Shown: positions 37,851-47,862 of the stretch, in pieces | How the letters are laid out: every line of letters starts with the position of its first letter | Numbering within the stretch: position 1 is the stretch's first letter | Source: Nitrospira sp. | GTDB lineage: Bacteria; Nitrospirota; Nitrospiria; Nitrospirales; Nitrospiraceae | Assembly (NCBI GenBank): GCA_030123565.1 | Contig: CP126122.1 | Span: 2,057,001-2,121,000 of the forward strand | Direction of reading: 5' to 3' | Length of the DNA stretch: 64,000 bases | Program-made: the position numbers and the translations under genes | Notes under the pieces: generated by a model | Told to the model about the DNA's origin: nothing | The model's database searches: none | What the model saw: the letters and a program-made list of their open reading frames with translations, nothing else

Positions 37851-38086
37851 TGGTTGGAGTCATCGGCATCCAGGGGGCAAGCGCATTCTTGATTTCGGCC
37901 AGCGGCTCTCTTGCCTCTTCGATGATACGTCTCTGCGCCGATCGGCAATTGGGTATCCGTCGCGTGCTCCGCAGCCGGCTGCACCGCCTGTATGAGTGCG
38001 TGTTGCTGTTCCGGCGTGGGCATGACGACAATATCAGTACCCGTCGCTTGAGGGACGCCTTGGGTTAACAGCTCCGCCGGAGTCAT
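37831..38086 (-). pseudogene. Possible frameshifted small gene
   Basis: A good ribosome site (CAGGAGA) precedes ATG 38086, giving MTPAELLTQGVPQATG. At about 37935 the better-looking continuation (QRRIIEEAREPLAEIKNALAPW) lies in another frame and ends at 37831. The joined product would be about 85 residues. No family was recognised, and the single-frame reading cannot be excluded. Confidence 0.35.
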
Positions 38087-38167
38087 ACTGTCATTCTCCT
38101 GTGATACCGAAGTGGACTACAGCTGTGTGGCGGGATGACCAACCACCCCGCCATGCGCCGCATTGCC

Positions 38168-39085
38168 TCAGAATAAATCAGAAAATTGCTGCTTGAGCTT
38201 GTCGAACCAACCGGTGCCACTCTTGCCGCCAGCTGATTTGTTCTCGATCTCACTAATCTGCTCGTACACGGGTTTGTAATCTTTCTTTTTGCCATAACCT
38301 AGCAACTCGGCCATCTGCAACTGCTCGCGTGCGCCTTGAAGAGTTTTGGCTAACTTTTCGTTCTCCTCTTTGCTGCGGTCCTTCTTTTCCGCCAGGTCTT
38401 GCGCCTCTTTGAGCAAGTGCTCAGCACGCACTTTGGGCAGGGGAATCACATCGTCCGTGGTGACCACCAGGGTATTGAGCACGGCCTGCAATCCCGCCTT
38501 GGCTTCATCGATCTTGCCGGCATCGATAAGCGGCGCGATGGCCTTGATCGCCGACGGATACGTCGCCAGCGGAATATGGAGGGTGCGAAACTGGGTCTCG
38601 CTGGCCAGATTAGCCACCAGTGGACGAGCCTTCTGGATCTCGCCGTTGTTCAGATGCGCCTTGGCTTCCTTGATGATCGCCTTGATGGTGTCAAGGTTCG
38701 TCAGCAGGTCGTAGGTCACGACTTCCGTATCCACAGGTGTCAGCGCAAGCTTGGGATCACGCGCGACGATAAGGTCGAGTTTGCCCGTGACCACCGCGAG
38801 GGCCTTCAGCGCCTCATCGTTGTGCTTGTTCTCCAGGGCCTTGAGTGCTTTTTTCGTTTCCGCCAGTGCAACTGTCGCATCAGCAAACAACTTCTTGCGC
38901 TTCTCTGCGGCCGCATCGGCAGTCTGTTTGTCGACCTTCGGCTGCACTGATTGGCTGACTTCCGATTGCGCCTGTGCCTTGGCCGGCAGCGCCGAGTCTG
39001 CGCCAAAGCTCGGAGCGGACAGAGCCATCCCTGCTAGACTCATCAAAGCGACACACAAGAGAGAGTATCTTACGGTGTGTTTCAT
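38168..39085 (-). CDS. YfdX-family exported protein
   Basis: ATG 39085 (MKHTVRYSLLCVALM) gives 305 residues with a signal peptide. The mature protein is helical and charged, with family stretches such as KKLFADATVALAETKKALKAL, DTEVVTYDLLTNLDTIKAIIKEAKAHL and IPLATYPSAIKAIAPLI. YfdX proteins are periplasmic chaperone-like factors linked to acid, heat and drug tolerance. They occur in the proteobacterial transmissible locus of stress tolerance together with HdeD and DegP, both of which are also in this island. Confidence 0.85.
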   Translation of the reverse strand: MKHTVRYSLLCVALMSLAGMALSAPSFGADSALPAKAQAQSEVSQSVQPKVDKQTADAAAEKRKKLFADATVALAETKKALKALENKHNDEALKALAVVTGKLDLIVARDPKLALTPVDTEVVTYDLLTNLDTIKAIIKEAKAHLNNGEIQKARPLVANLASETQFRTLHIPLATYPSAIKAIAPLIDAGKIDEAKAGLQAVLNTLVVTTDDVIPLPKVRAEHLLKEAQDLAEKKDRSKEENEKLAKTLQGAREQLQMAELLGYGKKKDYKPVYEQISEIENKSAGGKSGTGWFDKLKQQFSDLF

Positions 39086-39349
39086 AATACTACTCCTTCG
39101 ACTCAGATTGAACATGTGCCGATTCTTTTGGCTTCAGGCTGCCCAACCGGCTGTGGCAGCTTGCTCGAAGCCTGTCCGACATTGATACGAGCGAACCATG
39201 ATGATTTTGACGGCTCATTCAGTCGCGCCTCTGGACCATTGCATCAAATGTCCGTACGAACCTCCATACGAGACAGGCCATTGGTGGAAACCGATTGATT
39301 CCCACTGATTCCTCGGGCCCGCTGTGGAGCGGGACGAAGGAATGCCGGC

Positions 39350-40108
39350 TTATGTCTTCCTCTGAGCTTTCGTCACGGTCAAATGCGAGACATCCACATC
39401 CACAACACCACGGATTTTTTCGAGGTCGTTCACCATGGCAAAGATACTTGTATAATGATCCACCGGTCCCTCGAGCTTGACCACCCCTTCTTCAACTTTA
39501 TACTCAATCTGGTCCAGGTCCACATACGGAGCCCATTTCAGATATGCCAGGACGTCTTTTTCGATGTCCCGGTCCGGTCTGGGCGAGCCTACTATCTTCA
39601 TGAGATTCGCAACCGACACGACCCCGCGAACGGACTGTGCGGTCTTTTGCGCAAGCCGGCCATGGAGGGGTTTTTCGACCGTCCCCTTCAGCACCACATC
39701 GCCCTCATGGACCAACACGGTGAACTTGTTGAGCTTGCTTTCCCTCAGGGCCGATACCGACCGAAGCGCCGCTTCGATCGCTTTCCGGATTTCTTCGTCT
39801 TTGAGAACCGGACGCACGACCACAATATCGTTCTTCAGTGCTCGGATGCCCACCATGGTGCCGCTGACAAGCGCTTCAGCCAATCCTTTGTCATCGAGGG
39901 TTGGGACGGTCCCGCTCAACGTTACCACTCCCTGCTCGACTTTGACCTGAATGTTCGTTGCGTCCATGCGACCGTCTCCAGCCAGCCGTTCTTTGATCGC
40001 CGACTCGATCTGGGGATCGCTGAGTTGCGCCGTATCTCCGACGAAACCCATTAGACCCATTGACGGGCCAACCAGGCACAGCGCCAACAATAGCTGCCGA
40101 ATTCTCAT
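39350..40108 (-). CDS. Exported protein with three BON domains
   Basis: ATG 40108 follows AAAGGAGAGG and gives 252 residues with a signal peptide. Three BON repeats follow, each with an internal G-V-V-x-L-x-G core: GVVTLSGTVP, GDVVLKGTVE and GVVKLEGPVD. BON domains are periplasmic and bind membranes or lipids, as in OsmY, which responds to osmotic stress. Confidence 0.85.
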   Translation of the reverse strand: MRIRQLLLALCLVGPSMGLMGFVGDTAQLSDPQIESAIKERLAGDGRMDATNIQVKVEQGVVTLSGTVPTLDDKGLAEALVSGTMVGIRALKNDIVVVRPVLKDEEIRKAIEAALRSVSALRESKLNKFTVLVHEGDVVLKGTVEKPLHGRLAQKTAQSVRGVVSVANLMKIVGSPRPDRDIEKDVLAYLKWAPYVDLDQIEYKVEEGVVKLEGPVDHYTSIFAMVNDLEKIRGVVDVDVSHLTVTKAQRKT

Positions 40109-40204
40109 CACTGCCTCTCCTTTTTTGTATGGTTGTATGACTGAGCCCACGGCACGGACCTTCCTTCCTCTCGACCCGCTCCTCCGCCTTCTAACTGCTA
40201 ACTG

Positions 40205-40335
40205 AAACGGGAGTTCCCCGTTTAGTGGACACCTTTCTGGACTAGCGACCTCCGCTGTTCACACTCTACGGGGCTCAGGTAGCCCAAGGTCGAGTGGCGG
40301 CAAAGTCGGTTAAAGAATTCTTCGACAAGAGAGCC
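40205..40335 (-). mobile_element. IS3-family orfB 3' remnant
   Basis: The minus-strand translation VEEFFNRLCRHSTLGYLSPVE is the end of an IS3-type orfB integrase-like transposase. Nothing of the rest of the element is seen. A typical IS3 end (TGTCCACTAAACGGGGAA) follows. Confidence 0.75.
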
Positions 40336-40674
40336 TCCTTGCTTCATGGTGCAGGTTTCTCTCAGGCGCCGCTGTCCCTATGTATGAACCGTATTCTCCT
40401 CGCCTCAGATCGCCCACCCGTATGGTGATCATTCCATAGCCAGGCAGAGACGTTCTTTTATATGCAAAAAAATAATTCCCGTTTCGTTTTGGTCAAGATC
40501 TTGAAAGCTGTAGACAGCTCGCGTCAGCCTTCGAACGGAGTCTTGACTTTTTTGCAAGAAGAATTATTGGCACTCCCGTTAGGCGGAGTCGTCATGCTTC
40601 TATTGATGATGAGCCCGCATGACGACCTTCCGTAAGTAGTTACACACCATCACCCATAACCCAAGGAGGGACAC
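40336..40674 (+). other. Intergenic region with possible promoter
   Basis: No gene is seen. An AT-richer stretch with TTGACT at about 40543 and TATTGG 16 bp later could be a promoter for the secreted protein at 40675. TGGCACTCCCGTTAGG at about 40568 partly resembles a sigma-54 site. Both are weak matches. Confidence 0.3.
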
Positions 40675-41061
40675 ATGAGAGTTACAGCCGTGTTGTGCGC
40701 GCTGTCCCTGCTAATTGGTGGGGTGGCGCTGATGCCAACACCAGTGCCTGCGGCCGGATGGCTCTCCGGAGCCGATGCCTATGCGGCACCATGGATCAAG
40801 GACATTGAGCAGGAACTTCTCAAGAAGGATTATCGGTACGTCTACGCCAACGATCCTCGGACGCCTCAGGTAGTCGTGCTTCGAAAGTTGAATGAAGCGG
40901 CCAAAGCTCAAGAAGCCAAAGACAGTATGTTGGCCCAACAGCTCGTGCATGACGCACTAAGCGTGTTCGAGGAGGGGGTGCGAAGACACTACTACTCCCA
41001 AGCTGATATCGAACCGATTACAACTTTTATCCGTCAGCATGTGCCCATCAAGACCAGTTAA
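40675..41061 (+). CDS. Exported hypothetical protein
   Basis: ATG 40675 follows AAGGAGGGA and gives 128 residues. A signal peptide ends at about VPAAGW. The mature part is about 100 residues, helical and rich in charged residues (LNEAAKAQEAKDSMLAQQL). No family was recognised. Confidence 0.75.
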   Translation: MRVTAVLCALSLLIGGVALMPTPVPAAGWLSGADAYAAPWIKDIEQELLKKDYRYVYANDPRTPQVVVLRKLNEAAKAQEAKDSMLAQQLVHDALSVFEEGVRRHYYSQADIEPITTFIRQHVPIKTS

Positions 41062-41167
41062 CGAGAAACTTGGGGGGCCGCGACGTGTGGAGACGCGCGA
41101 CCCTCTTTAAAGAAAAAAACAGCGAAGGAGGGATGACCATGTATGCCATGTCGTACTGATTGGATTG

Positions 41168-41275
41168 ATGCTGCTGACCTGGGCTGTTGCGGTGTGGGCA
41201 TCCTACCGCGACGAAACTTCCGAGGATCGCGAACAACCAACGAAGAGGATAACGATGTTCCGTAACGTTGCCTGA
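41168..41275 (+). CDS. Possible small single-helix membrane protein
   Basis: The 35-residue frame MLLTWAVAVWASYRDETSED has one hydrophobic helix and a charged tail. A strong GGAGGG lies 35 bp upstream in front of another start in a different frame, so the gene may have lost a base. It is poorly supported. Confidence 0.25.
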   Translation: MLLTWAVAVWASYRDETSEDREQPTKRITMFRNVA

Positions 41276-41283
41276 GATTGAAC

Positions 41284-41682
41284 ATGGCGCTGAAACGATC
41301 AATGACCAAACTGCAACGGATAACTTGGAGCGGCCTTGTCGCCTTCTTCTTTTCGTTCCTCATCCAGACCCTTCCGGCATCGGCAGAGTTCTATTTTGGG
41401 AAGGTTCGAAAGATCGATGCCGAGAGTCGGCTCATGGTGCTCGAGACAACGGAAGGTCGAACGAAGGAATTCACGGTGCCGTCTCCTGAGCTTCTGGCGG
41501 ATGTGACGGAAGGTGCCAACATCTTCGTTGAAGCGTCTCAGAACCAGGCCAAACGGATTCGTCTGCTCGAGGCACTTCCTGTCGCTCCGTCATCCCCGGC
41601 TTCACGCTCGGAGGCCGGAGGCACGAAAGAGTCTCAGCCTGTGAGCAAGACATCCACCAAAGGATCGGATGGACCAGGTTGA
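41284..41682 (+). CDS. Exported hypothetical protein
   Basis: ATG 41284 gives 132 residues. A signal peptide ends near LPASAEF. The mature protein has a small beta-rich part (GKVRKIDAESRLMVLETTEG, KEFTVP) and a Ser/Pro-rich disordered tail. The beta part resembles the repeats seen in the exported protein at 48315-49247. The function is unknown. Confidence 0.7.
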   Translation: MALKRSMTKLQRITWSGLVAFFFSFLIQTLPASAEFYFGKVRKIDAESRLMVLETTEGRTKEFTVPSPELLADVTEGANIFVEASQNQAKRIRLLEALPVAPSSPASRSEAGGTKESQPVSKTSTKGSDGPG

Positions 41683-41739
41683 GTGGGTGCCGAACGGGCA
41701 AGAACGAGGTCCTCCCAATCAATGAGCATGGAGGGAGCG

Positions 41740-41973
41740 ATGATGATGAAATGTGATCGCTGTGGAGGGTTTACTATCGACGTGTCCTTCTCCGGCGGCG
41801 TGACTGCAACCGGAGGGTGGGAATATGACGGACGGAAATGTCTAAACTGCGGATATGTCACGGATCCATTGATTCTAGGAAACAGGGTCGCTCAATCCCA
41901 GCGCACGAGCCGGCGAGCGCCTATCATGCCCGCCAACCGACAGGCCCGAGTTGGTGCTGAGATCGCGGCATAA
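41740..41973 (+). CDS. Small zinc-ribbon protein
   Basis: This 77-residue protein has CDRCGG at the N-terminus and CLNCGY about 30 residues later, a zinc ribbon. GGAGGG sits just upstream of several consecutive ATG codons (41740, 41743, 41746); 41740 is listed. Other ATGs at 41722 and 41728 are possible. Confidence 0.65.
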   Translation: MMMKCDRCGGFTIDVSFSGGVTATGGWEYDGRKCLNCGYVTDPLILGNRVAQSQRTSRRAPIMPANRQARVGAEIAA

Positions 41974-42037
41974 GAGATACGAGGTTTGTGGAGGCCCTTG
42001 CATCGCATCAATTCGTGCGGGCTAGGGAGGCGTTGAC

Positions 42038-43552
42038 ATGAGCCGATTGACTAAACCAATCCAACGGCATTTCGTGGTTCCGTTCGTCTGTGGAACGCTC
42101 CTGCTCATGGTAGGCGGAGTGGCCTGTTCGCCGCCGTCGGACGTAACGGTGCAGCAACCAATGGCCCTGGCCGCACAGCCGGTTCCCCAACAGACCGGAG
42201 ATGCGAGCATCTCCGGGCAACCCTTCGTTGCCATCGCGAAGCAGGCGAAGACTTCCGTCGTCAATATCTCGTCCGTTAAGAAAACGACACGAGGAGCCGA
42301 ACGACTCCCGAGTCCCTTCTTTGACGATCCCTTTTTCCGCCGCTTCTTCGGCGAGGAATTCGAGCGTCGCATGCCCGCTCCGCGCGAGCATGGAGAACAA
42401 GGTCTTGGATCCGGAGTCATCGTTACCTCGGACGGCTATATTGTCACCAACAATCATGTGGTCGAAGGAGCCGATGAGTTGTTAGTGTCGCTGCCGGACA
42501 AGCGAACGTTCAAGGCGAAGGTCATCGGCACGGATCCTAAGACAGATGTCGCCGTGATCAAGATTGACGCCTCGAACCTTCCAGTCTTGCCATGGGGAGA
42601 TGCCGGGCAATTGCAGGTTGGAGAAATGGTCCTTGCGGTCGGCAACCCGTTCGGGTTGAGCCAGACCGTGACCATGGGCATCATCAGCGCCGTCGGTCGT
42701 GCCAATATGGGCATCGTGGACTACGAAGATTTCATCCAAACAGATGCGGCCATCAACCCCGGCAATTCCGGGGGAGCCTTGGTGAATCTGAAGGGCGAGT
42801 TGATCGGCATCAATACGGCGATCTTTACCCAGAGTGGCGGCTATATGGGGATTGGGTTTGCCATTCCGAGCAACATGGCCAAGAGCGTCATGCAAAACCT
42901 CATCAAGCACGGGAAGGTTGTCAGAGGATGGATCGGTGTTTCGATTCAAGAGGTCACACCCGACCTGGCCAAAGAATTTGGCGCGACAGAGACCACCGGC
43001 GCCTTGGTGGCCGACGTGATGGACGACAGCCCCGCATCAAAGGCGAAGCTGGAGCGGGGCGATATCATCACCGCCTATAACAGCACGGCCATCCGTGATC
43101 CAGGTCAGCTCCGGTCGTTGGTCGCGGAGACAGCGCCCGGCACGACGGTGACGGTCTCAATTCTCCGAGAGAAGAAATCACAAGACATCAAGGTGACGAT
43201 CGGCGAGCTTCCGAAGGAACTGGCGAAGACGAGTTCTCGTGACAGCGGCAGCGGCAAAGGCGAGCATGCCTTGACGGGCATCACCGTCGAGAATCTGTCG
43301 AGCCAATCAGAACGCTTTGGGCGCTCAAAGGCACAGGCCGGTGTCGTCGTGACCGACATCGAGGCGGACAGCCCCGCCGAACGAGCGGGATTGCGGACGG
43401 GTGATATCATTCGAGAGATCAATCGCAAACCGGTGAAGGATGTCAGGGATTTTGAGCGACTGACAAATCAACTGCGTCCGAACGCACCGGTCCTCCTGTT
43501 GCTGAATCGTGGGAATGCCACGATCTTTCTTTCTATCAGAGGAGAACACTGA
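42038..43552 (+). CDS. degP: HtrA/DegP-type serine protease (Do family)
   Basis: This 504-residue periplasmic protease-chaperone degrades or refolds damaged envelope proteins. The N-terminal signal ends in GGVACS, which may be a lipoprotein site although the -3 residue is unusual. The trypsin-like domain has the triad His140 (NNHVVEG), Asp170 (KTDVAVIK) and Ser244 (GNSGGALVN). Two PDZ domains follow (about 300-390 and 410-500; GALVADVMDDSPASKAKL and GVVVTDIEADSPAERAGL). GGGAGG precedes ATG 42038 at about 10 bases. Confidence 0.95.
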   Translation: MSRLTKPIQRHFVVPFVCGTLLLMVGGVACSPPSDVTVQQPMALAAQPVPQQTGDASISGQPFVAIAKQAKTSVVNISSVKKTTRGAERLPSPFFDDPFFRRFFGEEFERRMPAPREHGEQGLGSGVIVTSDGYIVTNNHVVEGADELLVSLPDKRTFKAKVIGTDPKTDVAVIKIDASNLPVLPWGDAGQLQVGEMVLAVGNPFGLSQTVTMGIISAVGRANMGIVDYEDFIQTDAAINPGNSGGALVNLKGELIGINTAIFTQSGGYMGIGFAIPSNMAKSVMQNLIKHGKVVRGWIGVSIQEVTPDLAKEFGATETTGALVADVMDDSPASKAKLERGDIITAYNSTAIRDPGQLRSLVAETAPGTTVTVSILREKKSQDIKVTIGELPKELAKTSSRDSGSGKGEHALTGITVENLSSQSERFGRSKAQAGVVVTDIEADSPAERAGLRTGDIIREINRKPVKDVRDFERLTNQLRPNAPVLLLLNRGNATIFLSIRGEH

Positions 43553-43910
43553 GGAATTGGAGATACTATACCTGCCGGCGAGGGAAGGGTCCGCCGCTAC
43601 CTTGCGGTCTTGCCGCTTCCGCAGCGCCGTCATTCTCGCCGATCCAGTAAAGTGATGTACTTCCCGGCGTACCTATGACATCGGAATTCCTTCGAAGTAT
43701 AGGCTGGAGAAACAACTTTTGTCTTGATGGAGAACCTTCTGGAATACTGAAGAACGGGTGTAAAGAGAATTACTTCTCCGGATAAGAAGCTCAGTCTGTA
43801 TGGCGACAAACGCTGATAAAGCACATGCACGGCCGATCCTCCGTTTACAACTGCCGTCGCGACGTCTCTCTCCAGCGCGAGGCTCTCAGGATACCCCAGC
43901 ATGTTCGCCG
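43553..43910 (+). other. Gene-poor interval
   Basis: No supported gene is seen between the protease gene and the convergent HdeD gene. Frames present here only mirror HdeD or lack family features. Confidence 0.5.
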
Positions 43911-44468
43911 CTAGGTGGGGCGGCCGGCACGCGCCGCCAACGCCAGCATGACCCATCCCCAGCCGTGAAAGATCATATCGATGCCGATGCACATGCCGAT
44001 GAACCAGAGTCCGGACTCCGGCCATTCCATTCCCAGCAGAAGGCCGAGGAGGAGGCTGACAATGCCACCCAGGAGCGTCCATCCCCAGTTCGGGAAGCGC
44101 ACGGAGAACGCTGTGACGATGCGGAACAGACCGCCGACCAGGAAGAAGGCCGCCAACAGGAGCGTCAAGGTCAGGGCGCCGACTGCCGGGTGCGTGACCA
44201 GCAACAGGCCCACCACCAGATCCAACAGCCCGGCGAGAAGATGGAGAAAAAATCCACTGGACTGCCTGGTCCGGAATGCTTGGACAGCCTGGAAGATGCC
44301 GCTGATGATGAACAGAATGCCGAAGAACAGCACGGAGGCAAGCGTGACGGCCACGGAAGCTCCGAGCGCGATCATACCGAGCAAGACGAGGACGATGCCG
44401 AGGGCAAGGAACCACTTCCAAAGGCGTTGTTCGTCTTCAATTCTGTCGGCCCACATCGACGGGATCAT
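43911..44468 (-). CDS. HdeD-family membrane protein (DUF308)
   Basis: This 185-residue protein has six hydrophobic segments in pairs, the HdeD/DUF308 arrangement (FFGILFIISGIFQAVQAF, LLAGLLDLVVGLLLVTHP, LGGIVSLLLGLLLGMEWP). HdeD promotes acid resistance in enterobacteria. It lies convergent to the HtrA gene. Confidence 0.9.
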   Translation of the reverse strand: MIPSMWADRIEDEQRLWKWFLALGIVLVLLGMIALGASVAVTLASVLFFGILFIISGIFQAVQAFRTRQSSGFFLHLLAGLLDLVVGLLLVTHPAVGALTLTLLLAAFFLVGGLFRIVTAFSVRFPNWGWTLLGGIVSLLLGLLLGMEWPESGLWFIGMCIGIDMIFHGWGWVMLALAARAGRPT

Positions 44469-44555
44469 GTTGCTCCTCCATTTCTATCCGATTAGCATCA
44501 CCCCTCGCAGACGCGCATAGCTTTCATGCCCGAAAGGCGAGCCACGGACACACAT

Positions 44556-46036
44556 TCAAAAAGGAAATTGTCGAGGCTGGTGCTGGACGCCGACCCAATG
44601 GTCTGTCGTAAACTCCTCAATGGTCCAATCCCCACCAAAACGACCGAGCCCGCTGTTCTTCTCGCCGCCGAACGGACAATTCGGCAGATCATTGACGGGC
44701 TGATCATTCACGTGCGTCATGCCGGCCTTTACTTGCAGCGCGGCCCGTACCCCTCGCTCGACATTTCTGGTGAACACGGCGCTCGACAGGCCGTACTCCG
44801 TATCGTTCGCTACGCGCAGCGCCTCCTCTTCGCCTGTCACCTTGATGATGGAAACGACGGCGCCGAACATTTCGTCCCAGGCAATCGGCATATGGGGCGT
44901 GACATTGGCGAACACATGAGGGGGATGCAGAAGGTCTTTGGGGTCTCCGCCCGTCGTTTGTCGTGCCCCGTTGGAGCGGGTGCCTTCGGTGTGCGCGAGC
45001 AATTCCTGGAACTGCGACTTGTTGATGATCGGGCCCGATCGCGGTATCCGCGTCGTTGGGGTCTCCGACTTTGAGACCACGTACGCGGTCCGTGAAGCGC
45101 TCGACGAACTGGTCATAGATCGTGGCATCCACGATGAGGCGATTGATGATCATGCAAATCTGGCCCTGGTGGAGGAATTTGCCGAATACGGTGGCGTTGA
45201 CGGCCAGGCCGAGATCGGCGTCGTTGAGGTGATGAAGGGACTGTTTCCCCCAAGTTCGAGGGCCAGTCTCTTGAGCATCGGGCTCTTGGCTGCGAGTTCC
45301 GCGATGTGCCGGCCGACCGGCGTAGAGCCGGTGAACGACAGGACCCGCGGGACGGCATGAAGCACGACGGCATCTCCGATCACGCTGAGTACGCCCGGCG
45401 GAAGACCGGCTTCCTCAGAGATCTTCGCCAGCAACAGCCCGCCGGTCACAGGCGTGTCCGATGCCGGTTTGATCACTACCGCGTTACCCACGGCCAACGC
45501 CGAGGCCACCGGACGGTTGCTCAGATGCAACGGGAAGTTCCAGGGACGGATCACCGCAACCACGCCGATCGGCTGCCGGTACACCCGGTTTTCTTTCCCT
45601 GGAACGTCGCTCGGCAGAATACGGCCTTGGACCCGATAGGGAGCGGACGCGTCTTCCAGCATGATGGCATGGGCGGAGTCCCATTCGACATTCGCCTTCA
45701 AGCTGGTGCTGCCCGATTCTTTGATAAGCCAGGTGACGATTTCCTCGCTCGCGCCTCCATGATCGCAGCCGCACGACGGAGGATTGCGGCCCGTTCACCG
45801 GGCAACATCGCCGCCCATTTCGGTTGGGCTTCCGCCGCAGCCCGATAGGCTTCATCCAAATCCTGCTCATTGGCGAGCGGAATACGGATCAGGACCTCAT
45901 CCGTGTAGGGATCGCGATCTTCCATGACGCTCCCGCTACCCCCGCCCCGCCATTGCCCGCTCAAGGGCATGCGGTCGAATCCATCGTAGGAGGCCGGGAC
46001 CATAGAAGGTTCATTCGAAACAGGATTCTGTGCCAT
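44556..46036 (-). pseudogene. Aldehyde dehydrogenase, frameshifted
   Basis: Pieces of one NAD(P)-dependent aldehyde dehydrogenase lie in several frames. From 46036: ANEQDLDEAYRAAAEAQPKW. Then [21 protein letters not shown] and [15 protein letters not shown] with [11 protein letters not shown]. Then the catalytic-Cys region QICMIINR at about 45155, and finally [11 protein letters not shown] and GGEKNSGLGRFGG to 44556. At least three frame changes (near 45700, 45220 and 45040) break the gene. Its relatives act on aromatic aldehydes. Confidence 0.85.
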
Positions 46037-46079
46037 GGCGCTCTCCTCTCGTGATTGTCCGATCTCCCTCGGCCGGTCC

Positions 46080-46604
46080 TTATGGCAACGAATAGGTCAT
46101 GTGCGGCCATGCGGCATAGCCGTAAATCCTGCCTTCTTCCTTTTGTTCGATATTGATGCCGCCGACGAACGGCGTCGTCCCAGTGACACCTTTGAATGCG
46201 CCTCGTCCCCAGGAAAAGGTAAATTCGCCCTTGCACTCATCCTTTTTCCCGACACACCGCATTTCTCCGTATGCGATGTCCTTGCCTTCGTGCGCGGTCA
46301 TCATGCAGAGGGCGCTCTGCCGTTCCTCTTCGTTCCCGCTGAGACGGACGATGGCTTGACAGTCGATTTTCGCCGCATGAATCCGCGTATGGGCGGCTCC
46401 ATCGGGGTGCCGAATGAACATCGTCCCGTTGATCGAGCCCCTGAAGATTCTCTCCCCATCTCCCAGATCCTCAATGATGCCTTTGCCGTTCCAGCTCGCG
46501 GTTGCCTCCCCCGCTTCGACGGTCTTGGCCTCGGCACTGCCGAAGAGTCCCACGCTCATGGCGAGTAGGGTGACTGTCGGTACAATGAATTGTCTGAATC
46601 GCAT
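46080..46604 (-). CDS. Exported hypothetical protein
   Basis: ATG 46604 follows GGGAGTAA and gives 174 residues. A signal peptide ends near GSAEAKT. The mature part is beta-rich with several Cys (KIDCQAIV, ALCMMTAHEGKD, RCVGKKDECKG) and Gly/Trp turns (FSWGRGAFKGVTG). No family was recognised. It sits between two broken dehydrogenase genes. Confidence 0.7.
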   Translation of the reverse strand: MRFRQFIVPTVTLLAMSVGLFGSAEAKTVEAGEATASWNGKGIIEDLGDGERIFRGSINGTMFIRHPDGAAHTRIHAAKIDCQAIVRLSGNEEERQSALCMMTAHEGKDIAYGEMRCVGKKDECKGEFTFSWGRGAFKGVTGTTPFVGGINIEQKEEGRIYGYAAWPHMTYSLP

Positions 46605-46666
46605 GATTACTCCCTTCATAGTCAGAGCCGTCAGGCAGCGGAACTTCTCGCCGCCAAGCTCATGTT

Positions 46667-47808
46667 TCAAGTCGGCTGCCATGACCCGAGACGCACGATC
46701 GGCTTGATCGTGATGCCCTTCTCGCTGTCTTCCGCCGCCTGGTTGATCTGGTAGAGGTCATAGAACTTCACCAGCTTGTCGAAAGGGAAGCGGCCCTGTT
46801 GGTAGAGTTCGACGAGGCTTGGAATGAACAGATCCGGCACGCTGTCGCCTTCAATGATGCCGATAATCCGCTTGCCGGTCGTCATAACTCCGTTCACATC
46901 GAAGCTGGCTTCGGTGCCCAGCGCCAGGGCCCCGACGATGCCGCACACACCCTTGATCGCCAAGGCGTCGATGGCCTGACGGAGCACCTCAGGACGACCG
47001 CTCGATTCGAGCGTGAAATCGACGCCGCCGCCGGTGATCTTGCGCACGGCCTCGACAGGATCGGTCTCGCGGCTGTTCACCGTATGGGTGGCTCCAAGTT
47101 CCTGTGCCAGCGCAAGACGCGACGGGACGACATCGGCGGCGATGATGGTGGTTGCGCCAGCCACGCGTGCGGCCATCACAGCGCTCAAGCCGACGGCACC
47201 GCCACCGAACGCAGCGAAGCTGCTGCCTGGTCTGACCTTCAGTGCATTCATCACGCCGCCTGCGCCGGTTTGAATACCGCAGCCGAGGGGACCGAGTAAT
47301 TCAAGCGGCGCATTAGCTGGGACCTTGACGACATTTCGCTCGTGAGCGAGCGCATAGGTGCCGAACGACGACTGTCCGAAGAAGTGGTCATGAACCGCAC
47401 CCTGCTTGTCGTGCGTGGCGTACTCCCGTCTTCACGGGCGCCCCCGAAGTTCAACGGGTAAAAATTCGCGCAGTAGGTCAGGTCGCCTCGCAGGCAGGGT
47501 TTGCAGTGGCCGCACCACATATAGGTCAGGACGACATGGTCGCCCGGTGCGATTTTTTTGACGCTGCCGCCGACCCGTTCGACGACCTCGGCCCCTTCAT
47601 GGCCGAGGACAACCGGTAACGGCACGGTATAGAGCTGGTCCCGCGCGACCATATCGGTGTGGCACATGCCGGTCGCAACGATCCGAATCAGCACCTCGTC
47701 GGGACGTGGCTCTTGCAAGGTGAGTGTTTCGATCTGGAACGGTCCGCCTTTCTTGCGGACCACCGACGCCTTGATCTCTCTGGTCTGCATCGTGGGTATG
47801 TTGGTCAT
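46667..47808 (-). pseudogene. Zinc-dependent alcohol dehydrogenase, frameshifted
   Basis: ATG 47808 follows AAGGAGTCAC. The N-terminal half has the catalytic zinc ligands ([23 protein letters not shown]) and the structural zinc Cys set ([15 protein letters not shown]). After GGAREDG (about 47425) the frame changes. The remaining half ([42 protein letters not shown] with the NAD fold) ends at 46667. It resembles aryl- or benzyl-alcohol dehydrogenases. Confidence 0.85.
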
Positions 47809-47862
47809 GTGTGACTCCTTCATGCGCGATGGTCGTCGCATGGACCGGAATGAACGGCGTGG

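Noticed and set aside
43630..44421. 263-residue frame opposite/overlapping HdeD
   Set aside because: It overlaps the clear HdeD gene in another frame and its product is basic and low in complexity.
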